Assembly (NCBI RefSeq): GCF_007362775.1 | Contig: NZ_CP041692.1 | Location: 496,001 to 560,000 of the forward strand | Source of the DNA: Microlunatus elymi | Lineage (GTDB): Bacteria; Actinomycetota; Actinomycetes; Propionibacteriales; Propionibacteriaceae | Direction of reading: 5' to 3' | DNA: 64,000 bases | Shown: positions 23,656 to 34,103 of the stretch, one piece after another | Numbering within the stretch: position 1 is the stretch's first letter | Layout: every line of letters starts with the position of its first letter | Position numbers and translations under genes: made by a program | The notes under the pieces: model-generated | The model's input: only the letters and a program-made list of their open reading frames with translations | What the model was told of the DNA's origin: nothing | The model's database searches: none

Positions 23656-25596
23656 ATGCGAATGCGGTTCGACCCCAGCACCGGCGCAGACGAGGCCGCG
23701 TTCTACGCCGCCAGGGACGCACTGCTGGACGAGTTCGAAGGATGGCGAGCCGGACGGGGCGATCCCGACAGCGGGATGGTGGTGTCCGACGCGGCCCTGT
23801 TCCTGGACTGGCGGTACAACTATTCGACCGGCGTGCTCGACGACTACGACGGGCAGGATCTCGACGAATTCCTGCTCGGCTGGTGCCCGCGGAAGTTGAC
23901 CGCGCCGCCCGACATGGCGCCCCAACTGTGTCGCGACGTGGGCCAGTTGATCAACTTCCTGGCCGCAACCGGCAGGCTCGTGGGTGGAAGTCGTCGGGCC
24001 ACCGCGCTGACTGCGTACGCCAATGAGCTCGCCCCTCGGGTCCGCCGGGCCATGGACGATCCGTCCAACTTCGGGATGGCGAAGTCGATCTTCGCCGGCG
24101 TCGATCTCGATGCCATGCCGAGCGTCGACGACCCGGAGGCGATGCAGCAGTTCCTCGATCAGAAGATGGCCGAGTTGAACGCGCTACCGTACGAGGAGCG
24201 AAAGGCGCTCACCGATCCGGATATCTCGGATGATCTTGGAACCGCGCCGGCGCCGTATCTGCACATCTCGCCAACGACTGCCGAGCTCGAGCGGGCCGCC
24301 GTTGCCGCGCCGATCACGGGCAAGATCGAGGCGCTGCGGGACTATCTCGGAGCCGAGGGCAAGGCGCTGACCAATACCGGCAATCTCAAACTGGTAGACG
24401 GCAAGGCGCTGGTCGACCTGCTGGACACCGGTGATCAGGTCGACCCGGCGATCGGTGACCGGACCTTCAAGACAACCTCGTCTGCCGACCTGCGCCGGTT
24501 GCGGTTGATCGTCGAACTCGCCAAGTCCGCGGGAGCGGTACGGGTGTACCGGCGACGACTCGTGCCCGTCAAAGGGTGGTCCAGGCGGGATCCGACCGAT
24601 CGGGCTTCCGGCGTCGTCACCGCAGCGGCGGTGGAAGGCCCGTTATGGCTGTCGTTCGGCGGCGCGCGCGTTGAGAGTCTGTTGATGGAGTACGTCGATG
24701 ACGCTCTGCCGCATTGGCTCACCATGCTGCTCCCGAGCGACGTGCTGCCGTTTGACGAGGTCGCCGACGTTCTCGGCAACCTGATCTCCGACGAGGTTGA
24801 ACCCAGGCCGCCGTATTGGACGGCGGAGCGGATCGTCCAATCAGTCGCCGACAATCTTGCTCGCTCGATCGAGGTGCTGGAACTGGTCGGCGCGATCCGC
24901 TGGAACGATCGCGAACAGGTCACCTCCGAGTTCGGACAGATCCGCCAACGTGGCGGGGCCTTGTCGCTGACCGCTCTCGGACGACACGTCGTCTCCAGGA
25001 TCGCGAGCGAGGTCGGATATCCGATTCAGAGAGTTGATCTTGCTGATGCGGAGCCGAGTGAGCTGTTTGCCGCCATCGAACAGGTGAATGAAGCGGACCT
25101 GCCGGGCTTGATTGCTTCCTGGCAACCGAACCTGGCGCCGAAGGATCGTGCTCGGCGAATTGCCGAGGCGGTCGCTCGCGCCGCGATGCCGCGGGAGCGG
25201 CTGGCTGGAATGGCTGTGCTGGATGAGATCGGGACCGAGGCATCCGAACCGTACGTGCGTCAACTACTTGACGGTCCGCTGGCGGGCCACGCGGCATCGT
25301 GGTTGCTGGCCCACGATCTTGCAGACGTGGACGAGGTCGGCGACTACATCGACGCCGGCTTCGTCATCGACCTCTTGGCGACCTGCCAGGACGACCCTGA
25401 AGAGCTGTGCGCACTCTTCCTGCACGAGTCGCCGGCCGGCGGGCCGGACGAGTTGCTGGACCAGATGTGGCAACACGACGCACCGGAGACGGAAGTCGTG
25501 CTGGAGGTGCTAGGGCAGCACCTCACCGATCGGCGACTGGCCAAGGCGGCCCGCAAGGCGCTGTTCAAGCACCGCAGCCGGGCCGCCCAACACTGA
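23656..25596 (+). CDS. Large uncharacterised actinobacterial protein
   Basis: 646 residues from ATG 23656; an ATG two codons later is also possible. I do not recognise a named domain. The N-terminal 110 residues (FYAARDALLDEFEGWRAGRG, VVSDAALFLDWRYNYSTGVLDDYDGQDLDEFLLGWCPRKL, CRDVGQLINFLAATGRL) form a conserved-looking unit I associate with actinobacterial hypothetical proteins. A central part (about residues 210-450) has winged-helix-like pieces (KIEALRDYLGAEGKALTNTGNLKLVDGKALVDLL). The C-terminal 180 residues are helical and rich in Ala/Glu/Asp with HEAT-like spacing (PYVRQLLDGPLAGHAASWLLAHDLADVDEVGDYID). There is no signal peptide and no membrane segment. It ends convergently with the sortase gene. 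A cytoplasmic scaffold or regulator is a guess. Confidence 0.75.
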   Translation: MRMRFDPSTGADEAAFYAARDALLDEFEGWRAGRGDPDSGMVVSDAALFLDWRYNYSTGVLDDYDGQDLDEFLLGWCPRKLTAPPDMAPQLCRDVGQLINFLAATGRLVGGSRRATALTAYANELAPRVRRAMDDPSNFGMAKSIFAGVDLDAMPSVDDPEAMQQFLDQKMAELNALPYEERKALTDPDISDDLGTAPAPYLHISPTTAELERAAVAAPITGKIEALRDYLGAEGKALTNTGNLKLVDGKALVDLLDTGDQVDPAIGDRTFKTTSSADLRRLRLIVELAKSAGAVRVYRRRLVPVKGWSRRDPTDRASGVVTAAAVEGPLWLSFGGARVESLLMEYVDDALPHWLTMLLPSDVLPFDEVADVLGNLISDEVEPRPPYWTAERIVQSVADNLARSIEVLELVGAIRWNDREQVTSEFGQIRQRGGALSLTALGRHVVSRIASEVGYPIQRVDLADAEPSELFAAIEQVNEADLPGLIASWQPNLAPKDRARRIAEAVARAAMPRERLAGMAVLDEIGTEASEPYVRQLLDGPLAGHAASWLLAHDLADVDEVGDYIDAGFVIDLLATCQDDPEELCALFLHESPAGGPDELLDQMWQHDAPETEVVLEVLGQHLTDRRLAKAARKALFKHRSRAAQH

Positions 25597-25624
25597 CCTC
25601 GTTCTGTGACGGTCGGTCATTTGC

Positions 25625-26389
25625 TTAGCTGTGAACCAGGTCCGCCCAGGCGATCACGTTGGCGTCGTAGTAGTGCGCTGCGGCGGAGTAGTTGCCGCCG
25701 CAGGTGATCAACACCAGTTCCGGTTGATCACTGTGCCGATACACCTGTTCGGTGGGGAAGTGGTTCTTCGGAAAGGTCGCCAGACGGCGTACGGCAAAGA
25801 CCGCGGTGCTGCCGTCCTTTCGGTTGATCTTGATCCGGTCACCGTGCTTCAGATCGGCGAGTTCGAAGAACGCGCCCTCGGCACCGTTCCAGGTGACGTG
25901 CCCGGCCACCACGGCAACTCCGGGCCCGCCGGGCGGGTAGCCGCCGGTGAACCAGCCGACCTGATCCGGATCGGACGGGGTCGCCAGCTCTCCCTTGCTG
26001 GTCAGGCCTAGCGGTACGAAGTCCGCATGCACGCCGATCGCCGGGATGTTGATCTTGGTCGGTTCGGAGTCGGTTGCTCGGCTTGGGGACAACGAGCTTC
26101 TGTTCGGCTGCTTGTCCGGGCCGACGGAGCTACGAGCAGAAGTGTGCGGACGGGCCGAAGCTCGCGTCGAGCGGCCGGGAGTGGCCGGACGCACGGACGA
26201 AGCTGCTGCCGTTGGGGTGGAGTCGCCGAATCCGGCTGCCTGCGGTGGTGCAGGGCGATCGGTGAGTACGGCCGCGGTCACCGCGGTTCCGCCGCCGAGC
26301 GCGCAGACGACGGCCGCGATGCCGAGCGCGAGACGCCGTCGGACGAGTGCTCCGCGGACCGACTGGTCGTCGGATCGTCGATCGGTCAT
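25625..26389 (-). CDS. Class F (actinobacterial) sortase
   Basis: 254 residues from the ATG at 26387-26389, with a GAGG site upstream. A membrane segment follows a basic start (RRRLALGIAAVVCALGGGTAVTAAVL), then a Ser/Thr/Pro/Ala-rich linker of about 75 residues, then the sortase domain: INIPAIGVHADFVPLGL, the catalytic His in VAVVAGHVTWNG, and Cys in PELVLITCGG. The Arg expected near the end of the barrel is not obvious by eye. Class F sortases join cell-wall or surface proteins, though targets are poorly known. The gene lies downstream of the CHRD-domain protein gene in the same direction, which is a candidate partner. Confidence 0.85.
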   Translation of the reverse strand: MTDRRSDDQSVRGALVRRRLALGIAAVVCALGGGTAVTAAVLTDRPAPPQAAGFGDSTPTAAASSVRPATPGRSTRASARPHTSARSSVGPDKQPNRSSLSPSRATDSEPTKINIPAIGVHADFVPLGLTSKGELATPSDPDQVGWFTGGYPPGGPGVAVVAGHVTWNGAEGAFFELADLKHGDRIKINRKDGSTAVFAVRRLATFPKNHFPTEQVYRHSDQPELVLITCGGNYSAAAHYYDANVIAWADLVHS

Positions 26390-26650
26390 CGGTGCCTCAC
26401 TTGGTTGGATGGTGATCACGGGGTCGGAACTGACGGGTGCCGGTCGCGACGTTCCGCCGGACGATGGCGTTCCTGATCGAAGGCCGTGAGCCGATACGCG
26501 CCCGCCCTGAATTTCGGTGTGGTGAGTGCGTATCGGCTCGGCCGTCACCAGGGCCCGGACCCGCGCGCGGTCACCCCGGTCGCCGCGCAGCCGTCCGAAC
26601 CCCCGCAGATTTCACCGGACGGCCCGGTCCTGGTGCGTCGATGGCGACGT

Positions 26651-27448
26651 TCAGCGGTTGCTGGACGTCGTGCTGCGGCGGCGGATGACCAGCAGGCCGC
26701 CGGCGGCTATCAAGCCGGCGATCCCGGCACCGATGACGAACGGATGATCAACTCCGGCGGTGCTGGCACCACCGGTGTCCACGCTGCCGACCGGCATGAT
26801 CATTCCGCAGGTGGCGCCGTCGGTGGCCTCCTCCGGAATGCCCTTCAGCCCGGCGGACTTGGCGAAGGTCGACTCGCCCAGTCCCTTCAGGTCGTACTTG
26901 TCGTTCCCGTTGGCGTCCACACCGTGCTGCACGATGTGCAGGTCGGTGAGATGGGACAGTGTGCCCGGGGGCAGCTGGGACGGCTTCAACGTGCGCTGAT
27001 AGTTGAGATCGCCGTTCGCGTCGGCGACGGGCATCCGGTCCACCGCCAGCGCACTCTTCATTGAGGTATCTCCCTTGGTGGTCAGGGAAATGTGGATGTT
27101 GCCGTACATCGGAAGGCCCTCTTCGATGCTGATGAAACCGTCGCCGTTCTTGTCAGCGGCGTCCGTCGGGCAGGTGAAGTGCTTTCCGCTGGTGTCGCCG
27201 TGGATGTGCTGCGCGTGCGGCATGTTGGGCACCAGGCCGGTGTCGTGGATGGAGACCTTGAGGCCGCCGTTGCCGGTCGGTGTCAGCGTCGCGGTGCCCG
27301 AGGCATCGCTGCCCTTGAGCGGATCGAGCCGGACCGACAGGGGGCCGCTGACGGGCTGAGCGCTGGCCGGAGCCGTACCGGCCGCGAGGGCCAGTGGTAC
27401 CGACAGCGCTGCTGCGGCGGCGATCCGGCGCGTGATGGGATGACGCAT
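26651..27448 (-). CDS. Exported CHRD-like surface protein with C-terminal membrane anchor
   Basis: 265 residues. The signal peptide is clear (MRHPITRRIAAAAALSVPLALAAGTAPASAQ). The mature part resembles CHRD-domain proteins: GTATLTPTGNGGLKVSIHDTGLVPNMPHAQHIHG, later GNIHISLTTKGDTS and HLTDLHIVQHGVDANGNDKYD, with two EF-hand-like acidic loops (DKNGDGFISIEE and DANGNDKYD) that could bind Ca. The end, VDTGGASTAGVDHPFVIGAGIAGLIAAGGLLVIRRRSTTSS, is a membrane segment with a basic tail preceded by DTGG, like a sortase-type anchor but not LPXTG. It is preceded by a SigK-like promoter and follows rskA, so it is probably a SigK target. Confidence 0.75.
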   Translation of the reverse strand: MRHPITRRIAAAAALSVPLALAAGTAPASAQPVSGPLSVRLDPLKGSDASGTATLTPTGNGGLKVSIHDTGLVPNMPHAQHIHGDTSGKHFTCPTDAADKNGDGFISIEEGLPMYGNIHISLTTKGDTSMKSALAVDRMPVADANGDLNYQRTLKPSQLPPGTLSHLTDLHIVQHGVDANGNDKYDLKGLGESTFAKSAGLKGIPEEATDGATCGMIMPVGSVDTGGASTAGVDHPFVIGAGIAGLIAAGGLLVIRRRSTTSSNR

Positions 27449-27480
27449 GATTCTCCTCTTCGAGGCGGTTGTCGTCCTCG

Positions 27481-27509
27481 ATTCGGAGTCGGCGTACAGA
27501 TCGGATTGG
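27481..27509 (-). promoter_or_regulatory. SigK-like promoter for the CHRD protein gene
   Basis: On the minus strand CCAATCC (27503-27509) is followed after 16 bases by CCGAAT (27481-27486), about 32 bases before the start codon at 27448. This resembles the mycobacterial SigK consensus (CCATCC, then CCGAAT). A related pair occurs upstream of sigK itself. Confidence 0.5.
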
Positions 27510-27540
27510 TGCCGATCAAGATCAATTCCAGACTGGTTGT

Positions 27541-28266
27541 TCAGAGCGTCTGGACCGCGAACGGATCGGTGGTCGGTTTCGGCGAACCGCCGTCGGGTTC
27601 GACGGTGACGCCCAGCGCGGCCGCCGACCGGACGTCGCCGGTCAACACGATCGGCCCGTCCGCCTGATCAAAAGTGCGATCGGGTACGAAATCCTTCGCA
27701 CCGGCAGACACCCGTACCGTCCACAACTGATAGGTGTGGTCACGGCCCGGCCCCGGTACGTCTTCGGGCACCGCAAGCGCCCCGTTGCGTTTCTCCGAGA
27801 CGACATAGGTCACCTGCATGCCGTTGGGCGCGACCTGATGATAGATCTTGGCGTCCGGGGCGCCGAGCACTCGAGATATCGCGGCATGGTAGTCCTGTTG
27901 TTCCCGATCCAGCTGATGACGCCCGTATGCCCAGCCGCCGAGCGCGACCGCGGCAACCAGGGCAGCGGCGCCGATCACCGCCGCGGCGACCTGGACGACC
28001 CGTCGACGGCGGGCCGGCATCCGCACGACGGTGGCATCGGGCGCGTCCTGGCGGACCCGGCCGATCGCGGCCATGACGTGGCCGCGCAACTGCGGCGGCG
28101 GAGGTGTTGCGTCGGGCGCGGACAGTTCGGCCACGGTAGGCGCGAAGTCGGTCAGGTCCCGTCGGCAATCCGCACAGGTCTCCAGGTGTGCCTCGAACTG
28201 CGCCCGCTCGTCGGCATCCAAAGCATCCAGGGCGTAGGCGGCCAGCAACTGATGCGGATCACTCAT
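27541..28266 (-). CDS. rskA: RskA-type anti-sigma-K factor
   Basis: 241 residues. The N-terminal zinc-binding anti-sigma motif is H27-x3-C31-x2-C34 (HLETCADC), within LAAYALDALDADERAQFEAH. A single membrane segment at about residues 92-112 (VVQVAAAVIGAAALVAAVALGGW) precedes an extracellular RskA domain (HQLDREQQDYHAAISRVLGAPDAKIYHQVAPNGMQVTYVVSEKRNGALAV, then YQLWTVRV). Its ATG overlaps the sigK stop by four bases, the usual arrangement. RskA holds SigK at the membrane until regulated proteolysis or redox signals release it. Confidence 0.92.
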   Translation of the reverse strand: MSDPHQLLAAYALDALDADERAQFEAHLETCADCRRDLTDFAPTVAELSAPDATPPPPQLRGHVMAAIGRVRQDAPDATVVRMPARRRRVVQVAAAVIGAAALVAAVALGGWAYGRHQLDREQQDYHAAISRVLGAPDAKIYHQVAPNGMQVTYVVSEKRNGALAVPEDVPGPGRDHTYQLWTVRVSAGAKDFVPDRTFDQADGPIVLTGDVRSAAALGVTVEPDGGSPKPTTDPFAVQTL

Positions 28267-28814
28267 CGCTGCACCCCCAACGCGTCCCGGAGCTTGATCA
28301 AACCGTCCCTCATTCTCGTCTTCACCGTGCCCAGCGGAATCTGCAACAGGCCGGCGATCTGGGATTGGGTGTAGCCGCCGAAGTAGGCCAGGGTCACCGT
28401 TTCACGCTGCAACTCGGTCAGCTGGGCCAACCCGGCGTGCACCCGATCGGCATCCCACTTCCGCTCGGCCGACTCGGCGACCTCGTCGTGCGGCCGCTCG
28501 ACCTCGCGCCGGCCATAGCGCTGCTCCCGATCCGTCCGGCTCTGCACGGACCGGACCCGATCCACCGCGCGGCGGTGGGCGATAGTCACCATCCAGGCGA
28601 GCACGCCACCGCGGTCCTCCCGATAGCGGGTGCAGGTCCGCCAGATCTCGACAAACACCTCTTGGGTCACCTCGGCAGCCAGGTCTGCCGACCGCAGGAC
28701 CCGCAGGACAATGCCGTACAGCCGCGGCGAGGTGAGGTCGTACAGCTCGGCAAAGGCGTCCTCGTGTCCCAGGCCGCAGCGACGGACCAGCTCATGGAGC
28801 CGGTCCTCATCCAT
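28263..28814 (-). CDS. sigK: ECF sigma factor of the SigK family
   Basis: 183 residues from the ATG at 28812-28814, which has GGGAGG four bases upstream; an ATG at 28883 would add 23 residues of poor complexity. Region 2 is visible as FAELYDLTSPRLYGIVLRVLRSADLAAEVTQEVFVEIWR, with AWMVTIAHRRAVDRVRS after it, and region 4 as LTELQRETVTLAYFGGYTQSQIAGLLQIPLGTVKTRMRDGLIKLRDAL. The coupling to rskA supports the SigK assignment. It should direct transcription of its own operon and nearby surface-protein genes; two matching promoters are seen at 27481-27509 and 29108-29135. Confidence 0.9.
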   Translation of the reverse strand: MDEDRLHELVRRCGLGHEDAFAELYDLTSPRLYGIVLRVLRSADLAAEVTQEVFVEIWRTCTRYREDRGGVLAWMVTIAHRRAVDRVRSVQSRTDREQRYGRREVERPHDEVAESAERKWDADRVHAGLAQLTELQRETVTLAYFGGYTQSQIAGLLQIPLGTVKTRMRDGLIKLRDALGVQR

Positions 28815-29166
28815 ACGACCTCCCGATCCCGGCGGACCCGAGCTTTGGCTAGCAGCGTCGTCGGGCACCACGAACAGATTCATCGCCGCCACGTCCCGCT
28901 CGGGCCGGGCGGCGGCGTCCACGCACGGGCCGACTCCACCGCGGTGCTGTCCGCAGCCACGATCCAGCACGGTGGGTACCCGGTTGAGGGCTCAGCCGAA
29001 CGCTGCGATGGTACGCAACGACAGCCGGCCGCACCGGCATCCGATGCGGCGACGTACCACTTCGCAGCTGACACGGACTCCTCGTTCCGGTCGAAGTTGT
29101 AGCTGCGATTCGTCGCGGCGACCGGATCGGATTGGTACGTCCGGTCCGCGGTTCCAACTTCACGGG
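28815..29166 (-). promoter_or_regulatory. sigK upstream region with SigK-like promoter and long leader
   Basis: On the minus strand CCAATCC (29129-29135) is followed after 15 bases by ACGAAT (29108-29113), similar to the promoter at 27481-27509, so sigK is probably autoregulated. The leader to the start codon would be about 290 bases. It holds an open frame from GTG 29074 to 28880 with GAGGAG upstream (65 codons, Cys- and Pro-rich end); I cannot say whether it is translated. Nothing else is seen. Confidence 0.45.
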
Positions 29167-30117
29167 TCAGAACTTGTAGCTGTCCCGACCGGGCACGTAC
29201 TCGGCGACGGCGAGGGTGGTGTCGCTCTGGCCGTAGTAGGCCAGCCAGCGATCCTTGAACCAGACCAGGCCTTCGACGAAGGTGACGTTGGAGACGAGAC
29301 CCTCGAGTTCCTCGTCGGTCTGCGGGCGCAGCCACGGCCGGGTCATCTTCGCGATCACTTGGGTCGGCTCGTTCAGGGCGACGGCGATCTGGCCGCAGCG
29401 GTAATCCACCCGGGTCGTCTCGCCGGGCTGGGCGCCGTTGATCATGAAGATCATCAGGCCGTCGTCGCTGAGCACCGGCGGTGCGCCGATCTCGACCAGC
29501 GACTGATCCCATTCGCCCGGGGTGGGGGCGTGGATCGGTTGATCATTCGGGCACGGCGTCCAGTGGATCAGATCGTCGGAGGTGGCGTAGAAGATCGCGC
29601 CCTCGCCGAAATACATGAAGTACGTGCCGTTGATCTTCTCCGGGTAGATCACCCCGGCCTTGCTCCAGGTCCGGCCGGTGTGCCCGGTCACCGGGCCGAA
29701 CGTGTCGAAACCCTGCGGCAGGATCGGCCCGTACTTGGTCCAGGTGTGCAGATCGGTCGAGGTGGCCAGGCACAGCTGCGCGGTGACCCCGTCGTAGCCG
29801 GTGTAGGTGAGGTAGTAGGTCCCGTTGATCTTGGTCACCCGCGGGTCCTCGCAGCCGTGACTCTCGTAGTCATGCTCGGGCGACAGGATCGGCTGATCCT
29901 CCCGCTCGAAGTGGTAGCCGTCGCTGCTGGACGCCAAGCCGACGTGGGACACGATGTCGTCGGCGTGCGCCCGGTACAGCAGCAGCACCCGGTCGTCCTC
30001 GACGATCGCCGCCGGGTTGTAGAGATTGCCCGACTCCCAACTCTCGCCACGCGGGCGCAGGATCGGGTTTTCCGCGTACGGGGTGAACGGGCCGAGCGGG
30101 AACCGCGGAGCTGACAC
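29167..30117 (-). CDS. GH130-family glycoside phosphorylase/hydrolase
   Basis: 316 residues from GTG 30117 (GAGG upstream). The five-bladed propeller features of GH130 are present: NPILRPRGESWESGNLYNPAAIVEDDRVLLLYRA, then YESHGCEDPRVTKINGTYYLTYTGYDG, then HTGRTWSKAGVIYPEKINGTYFMYFGE, then LVEIGAPPVLSDDGLMIFMINGA. The acidic residue in the CEDPRV motif is the usual catalytic Asp. GH130 enzymes act on beta-mannosides, most often by phosphorolysis; phosphate-binding residues cannot be judged reliably here, so substrate and mechanism stay open. No signal peptide, so it is cytoplasmic. It stands alone between the sigK region and the ATPase gene. Confidence 0.88.
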   Translation of the reverse strand: MSAPRFPLGPFTPYAENPILRPRGESWESGNLYNPAAIVEDDRVLLLYRAHADDIVSHVGLASSSDGYHFEREDQPILSPEHDYESHGCEDPRVTKINGTYYLTYTGYDGVTAQLCLATSTDLHTWTKYGPILPQGFDTFGPVTGHTGRTWSKAGVIYPEKINGTYFMYFGEGAIFYATSDDLIHWTPCPNDQPIHAPTPGEWDQSLVEIGAPPVLSDDGLMIFMINGAQPGETTRVDYRCGQIAVALNEPTQVIAKMTRPWLRPQTDEELEGLVSNVTFVEGLVWFKDRWLAYYGQSDTTLAVAEYVPGRDSYKF

Positions 30118-30189
30118 GGAGGGGCCTCACTACGTGCGTGGTCATGATCAACTGGTCCGCGGAATCTTATCGCTGCCGCCCGCGCCGGG

Positions 30190-30233
30190 ATACCGTGAAA
30201 ATCGAAACATGAGAGTTGCAATTTTCAAGGTAT
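30190..30233. promoter_or_regulatory. Palindrome upstream of the intact DUF4143 ATPase gene
   Basis: ATACCGTGAAAAT (30190-30202) pairs with ATTTTCAAGGTAT (30221-30233) at 12 of 13 positions, 9 bases before the start codon. Compared with the copy at 15855-15897 one base pair has changed on both arms (C:G to T:A), which keeps the pairing. This points to a conserved operator or RNA hairpin. Confidence 0.6.
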
Positions 30234-30242
30234 TGTAGGCGA

Positions 30243-31391
30243 ATGATCGGCAGACCCGAGGACGAAGCTCGGCTCCAATCGGCCCTTGGTCGGTCGCCTG
30301 TCGTTGTGCTCTCTGGCCCACGGCAAGTCGGAAAGTCAACGCTGGCACGGATGGTCGTCGATCCGCCACGAGCAAACACCTTTGATCTCGAGGACCCGCG
30401 AGATCTGTCTCGCCTGGGCGATCCGACGCTTACTCTCAGCGGCCTCGAAGGCACGGTCGTGATCGACGAGGCGCAGCACAGGGGCGATCTGTTCCCGATA
30501 TTGCGAGTGTTGGTTGACGAGGACCGTCGTCCCGGCCGGTTTCTGGTGCTGGGAAGCGCGTCCCCAGATCTGATTGGCCTGGCTTCGGAGTCGCTTGCGG
30601 GCAGGGTGACTGTGCTGGAGCTACCCGGGCTCCGGCTCGACGACGTCGGGGTGTCCCACCTTGATCAGTTGTGGCTTCGCGGCGGTTTGCCGCTGTCCTA
30701 TCTGGCCGCTTCCGATCAGTTGTCCGCTCAGTGGCGTGATGATTACGTTGCGACGTTCCTGGAACGCGACCTCGGGAACCTCGGCGTTCGAGTGCCGGCA
30801 ACCACGATGCGCAGGTTCTGGACGATGATCGCGCACTACCACGGACAGTACTGGAATGCCTCCGAACTGGCCCGCTCGCTGGGTGTCAGTCGTCCGACAA
30901 TCGATCGCTACCTGGATGCACTGACAGATGCCCTGGTGGTTCGGCAACTGCAACCCTGGTACGCAAACCTTGCCAAGCGACAGGTCCGGGCTCCGAAGGT
31001 GTACGTCCGTGATCCCGGCTTGCTGCACAGGTTGCTGCAGATCACGGATCGAGAGGATCTGCTCGGTCACCCCAAAGCCGGCGCCAGTTGGGAAGGCTTC
31101 ATTATCGAGCAGTTCCTCGCTGCCGCTGGCGTAGCCGATCCCCACTTCTGGGCAACCCACAGTGGTGCCGAGATCGATCTTGTCTTCAGCCGGAAGCATC
31201 AACGGATCGGGCTCGAGGTAAAGCTCAGTGACCATCCGCGGATGACGCCGTCGATCCGCAACGCGATCGCAGACCTCGAACTGGACCTGGTGCTCGTTGT
31301 GCATGCCGGCGCTGACACCTATCCGCTGGCCGATCGTGTCACGGCTGTTGCCGCTGCAGATCTGCTGTCCGGCTCGATGGCTGACTTCTGA
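30243..31391 (+). CDS. DUF4143-type AAA ATPase with C-terminal nuclease-like domain
   Basis: 382 residues from ATG 30243. Walker A GPRQVGKS is at residues 25-32 and Walker B TVVIDEAQ at 71-78; FLVLGSASPDLIG and RVTVLELPGL are the sensor and arm typical of the AAA_14/DUF4143 family. A winged-helix part follows (WNASELARSLGVSRPTIDRYLDALTDALVVRQLQPW), then KVYVRDPGLLHRLL, and the DUF4143 end with GAEIDLVFSRKHQRIGLEVKLS, a D...ExK nuclease-like signature. The family is widespread, often horizontally moved, and functionally obscure. A decayed second copy lies at 15907, including the upstream palindrome. Confidence 0.88.
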   Translation: MIGRPEDEARLQSALGRSPVVVLSGPRQVGKSTLARMVVDPPRANTFDLEDPRDLSRLGDPTLTLSGLEGTVVIDEAQHRGDLFPILRVLVDEDRRPGRFLVLGSASPDLIGLASESLAGRVTVLELPGLRLDDVGVSHLDQLWLRGGLPLSYLAASDQLSAQWRDDYVATFLERDLGNLGVRVPATTMRRFWTMIAHYHGQYWNASELARSLGVSRPTIDRYLDALTDALVVRQLQPWYANLAKRQVRAPKVYVRDPGLLHRLLQITDREDLLGHPKAGASWEGFIIEQFLAAAGVADPHFWATHSGAEIDLVFSRKHQRIGLEVKLSDHPRMTPSIRNAIADLELDLVLVVHAGADTYPLADRVTAVAAADLLSGSMADF

Positions 31392-31423
31392 CCCGCCGCC
31401 GTCTGGGATCAGCTCGGTCTTGA

Positions 31424-33391
<1,968 letters not shown>

Positions 33392-33446
33392 GGTGTCTTC
33401 CTGTGTGAAAGATGATCTTGGAACGGGATCGGGCACAGCACGAGGG

Positions 33447-34103
33447 TCAGGTCGCGTGCGCCTCGCGACCGGGCGCTGCGGTTGCGCCGGGGGAGTGCGG
33501 ATGGTCGGTCCACAACGGTTTGCCCACCGGCAGCACGGTGTGGTCGGTCATGGTTCCGATCACCACGGCCGCCGACGCGTACCAGGCGATCAGCGCATCG
33601 AGGATCCCTGCGTAGCCGCCGATCTTGGTGATCAACGCGATGCCGGTGAAGTAGCCGATCGCCAACAGGATCTCGGTGATCTCCAGCACCAGGAAGACAC
33701 CGAAGACCGCGACGTTGACCCGCAGACTCCAGAACATCATGTACGTGTTGAAGATTGCGAACGCGACCACGTACCAGCCGAGGTCGGTGGTGACATCCCC
33801 GGCCGGGATCTTGCCGAACAGATCCAGCAGCACGAAGAACGCCAGACTCATCCAGAACGCGCCGTAACTGCCGAAGGCAGCCGCGCCGAAGGTGTTCCGA
33901 TTGCGGAATTCCCACATGCCGGCGGTGAACTGGGCGATCCCGCCGTAGAAGAACGCCAGCCCGAGCCAGGTGAGATCGGGTGCCCAGCCGGCGTTGTGCA
34001 CACTCAGGACGAACGTGGTCAGGGCGAAACCGCCCAGACCCAGGGCGGCCGGATCAGCCGGCGCCGGCAGACGGACCAACGTGCCTTCGGTGTCTGCAGC
34101 CAT
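33447..34103 (-). CDS. satP: Acetate/succinate permease of the GPR1/FUN34/YaaH family
   Basis: 218 residues with six membrane segments. The family signature near the N-terminus is seen as DPAALGLGGFALTTFVLSVHNAGW (NPAPLGL-type), followed by LAFFYGGIAQFTAGMWEFRNRNTFGAAAFGSYGAFWMSLAF. It starts at the ATG at 34101-34103 with GGAGGGAAG upstream at a slightly long spacing. The gene precedes acs and probably shares its transcript. Proton-coupled uptake of acetate is the known role of close relatives. Confidence 0.9.
   Translation of the reverse strand: MAADTEGTLVRLPAPADPAALGLGGFALTTFVLSVHNAGWAPDLTWLGLAFFYGGIAQFTAGMWEFRNRNTFGAAAFGSYGAFWMSLAFFVLLDLFGKIPAGDVTTDLGWYVVAFAIFNTYMMFWSLRVNVAVFGVFLVLEITEILLAIGYFTGIALITKIGGYAGILDALIAWYASAAVVIGTMTDHTVLPVGKPLWTDHPHSPGATAAPGREAHAT

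Noticed and set aside
30216-30242. Upstream start for the DUF4143 ATPase
   Set aside because: It would lie inside the palindrome and lacks a ribosome site; the ATG at 30243 matches the start of the paralogue.
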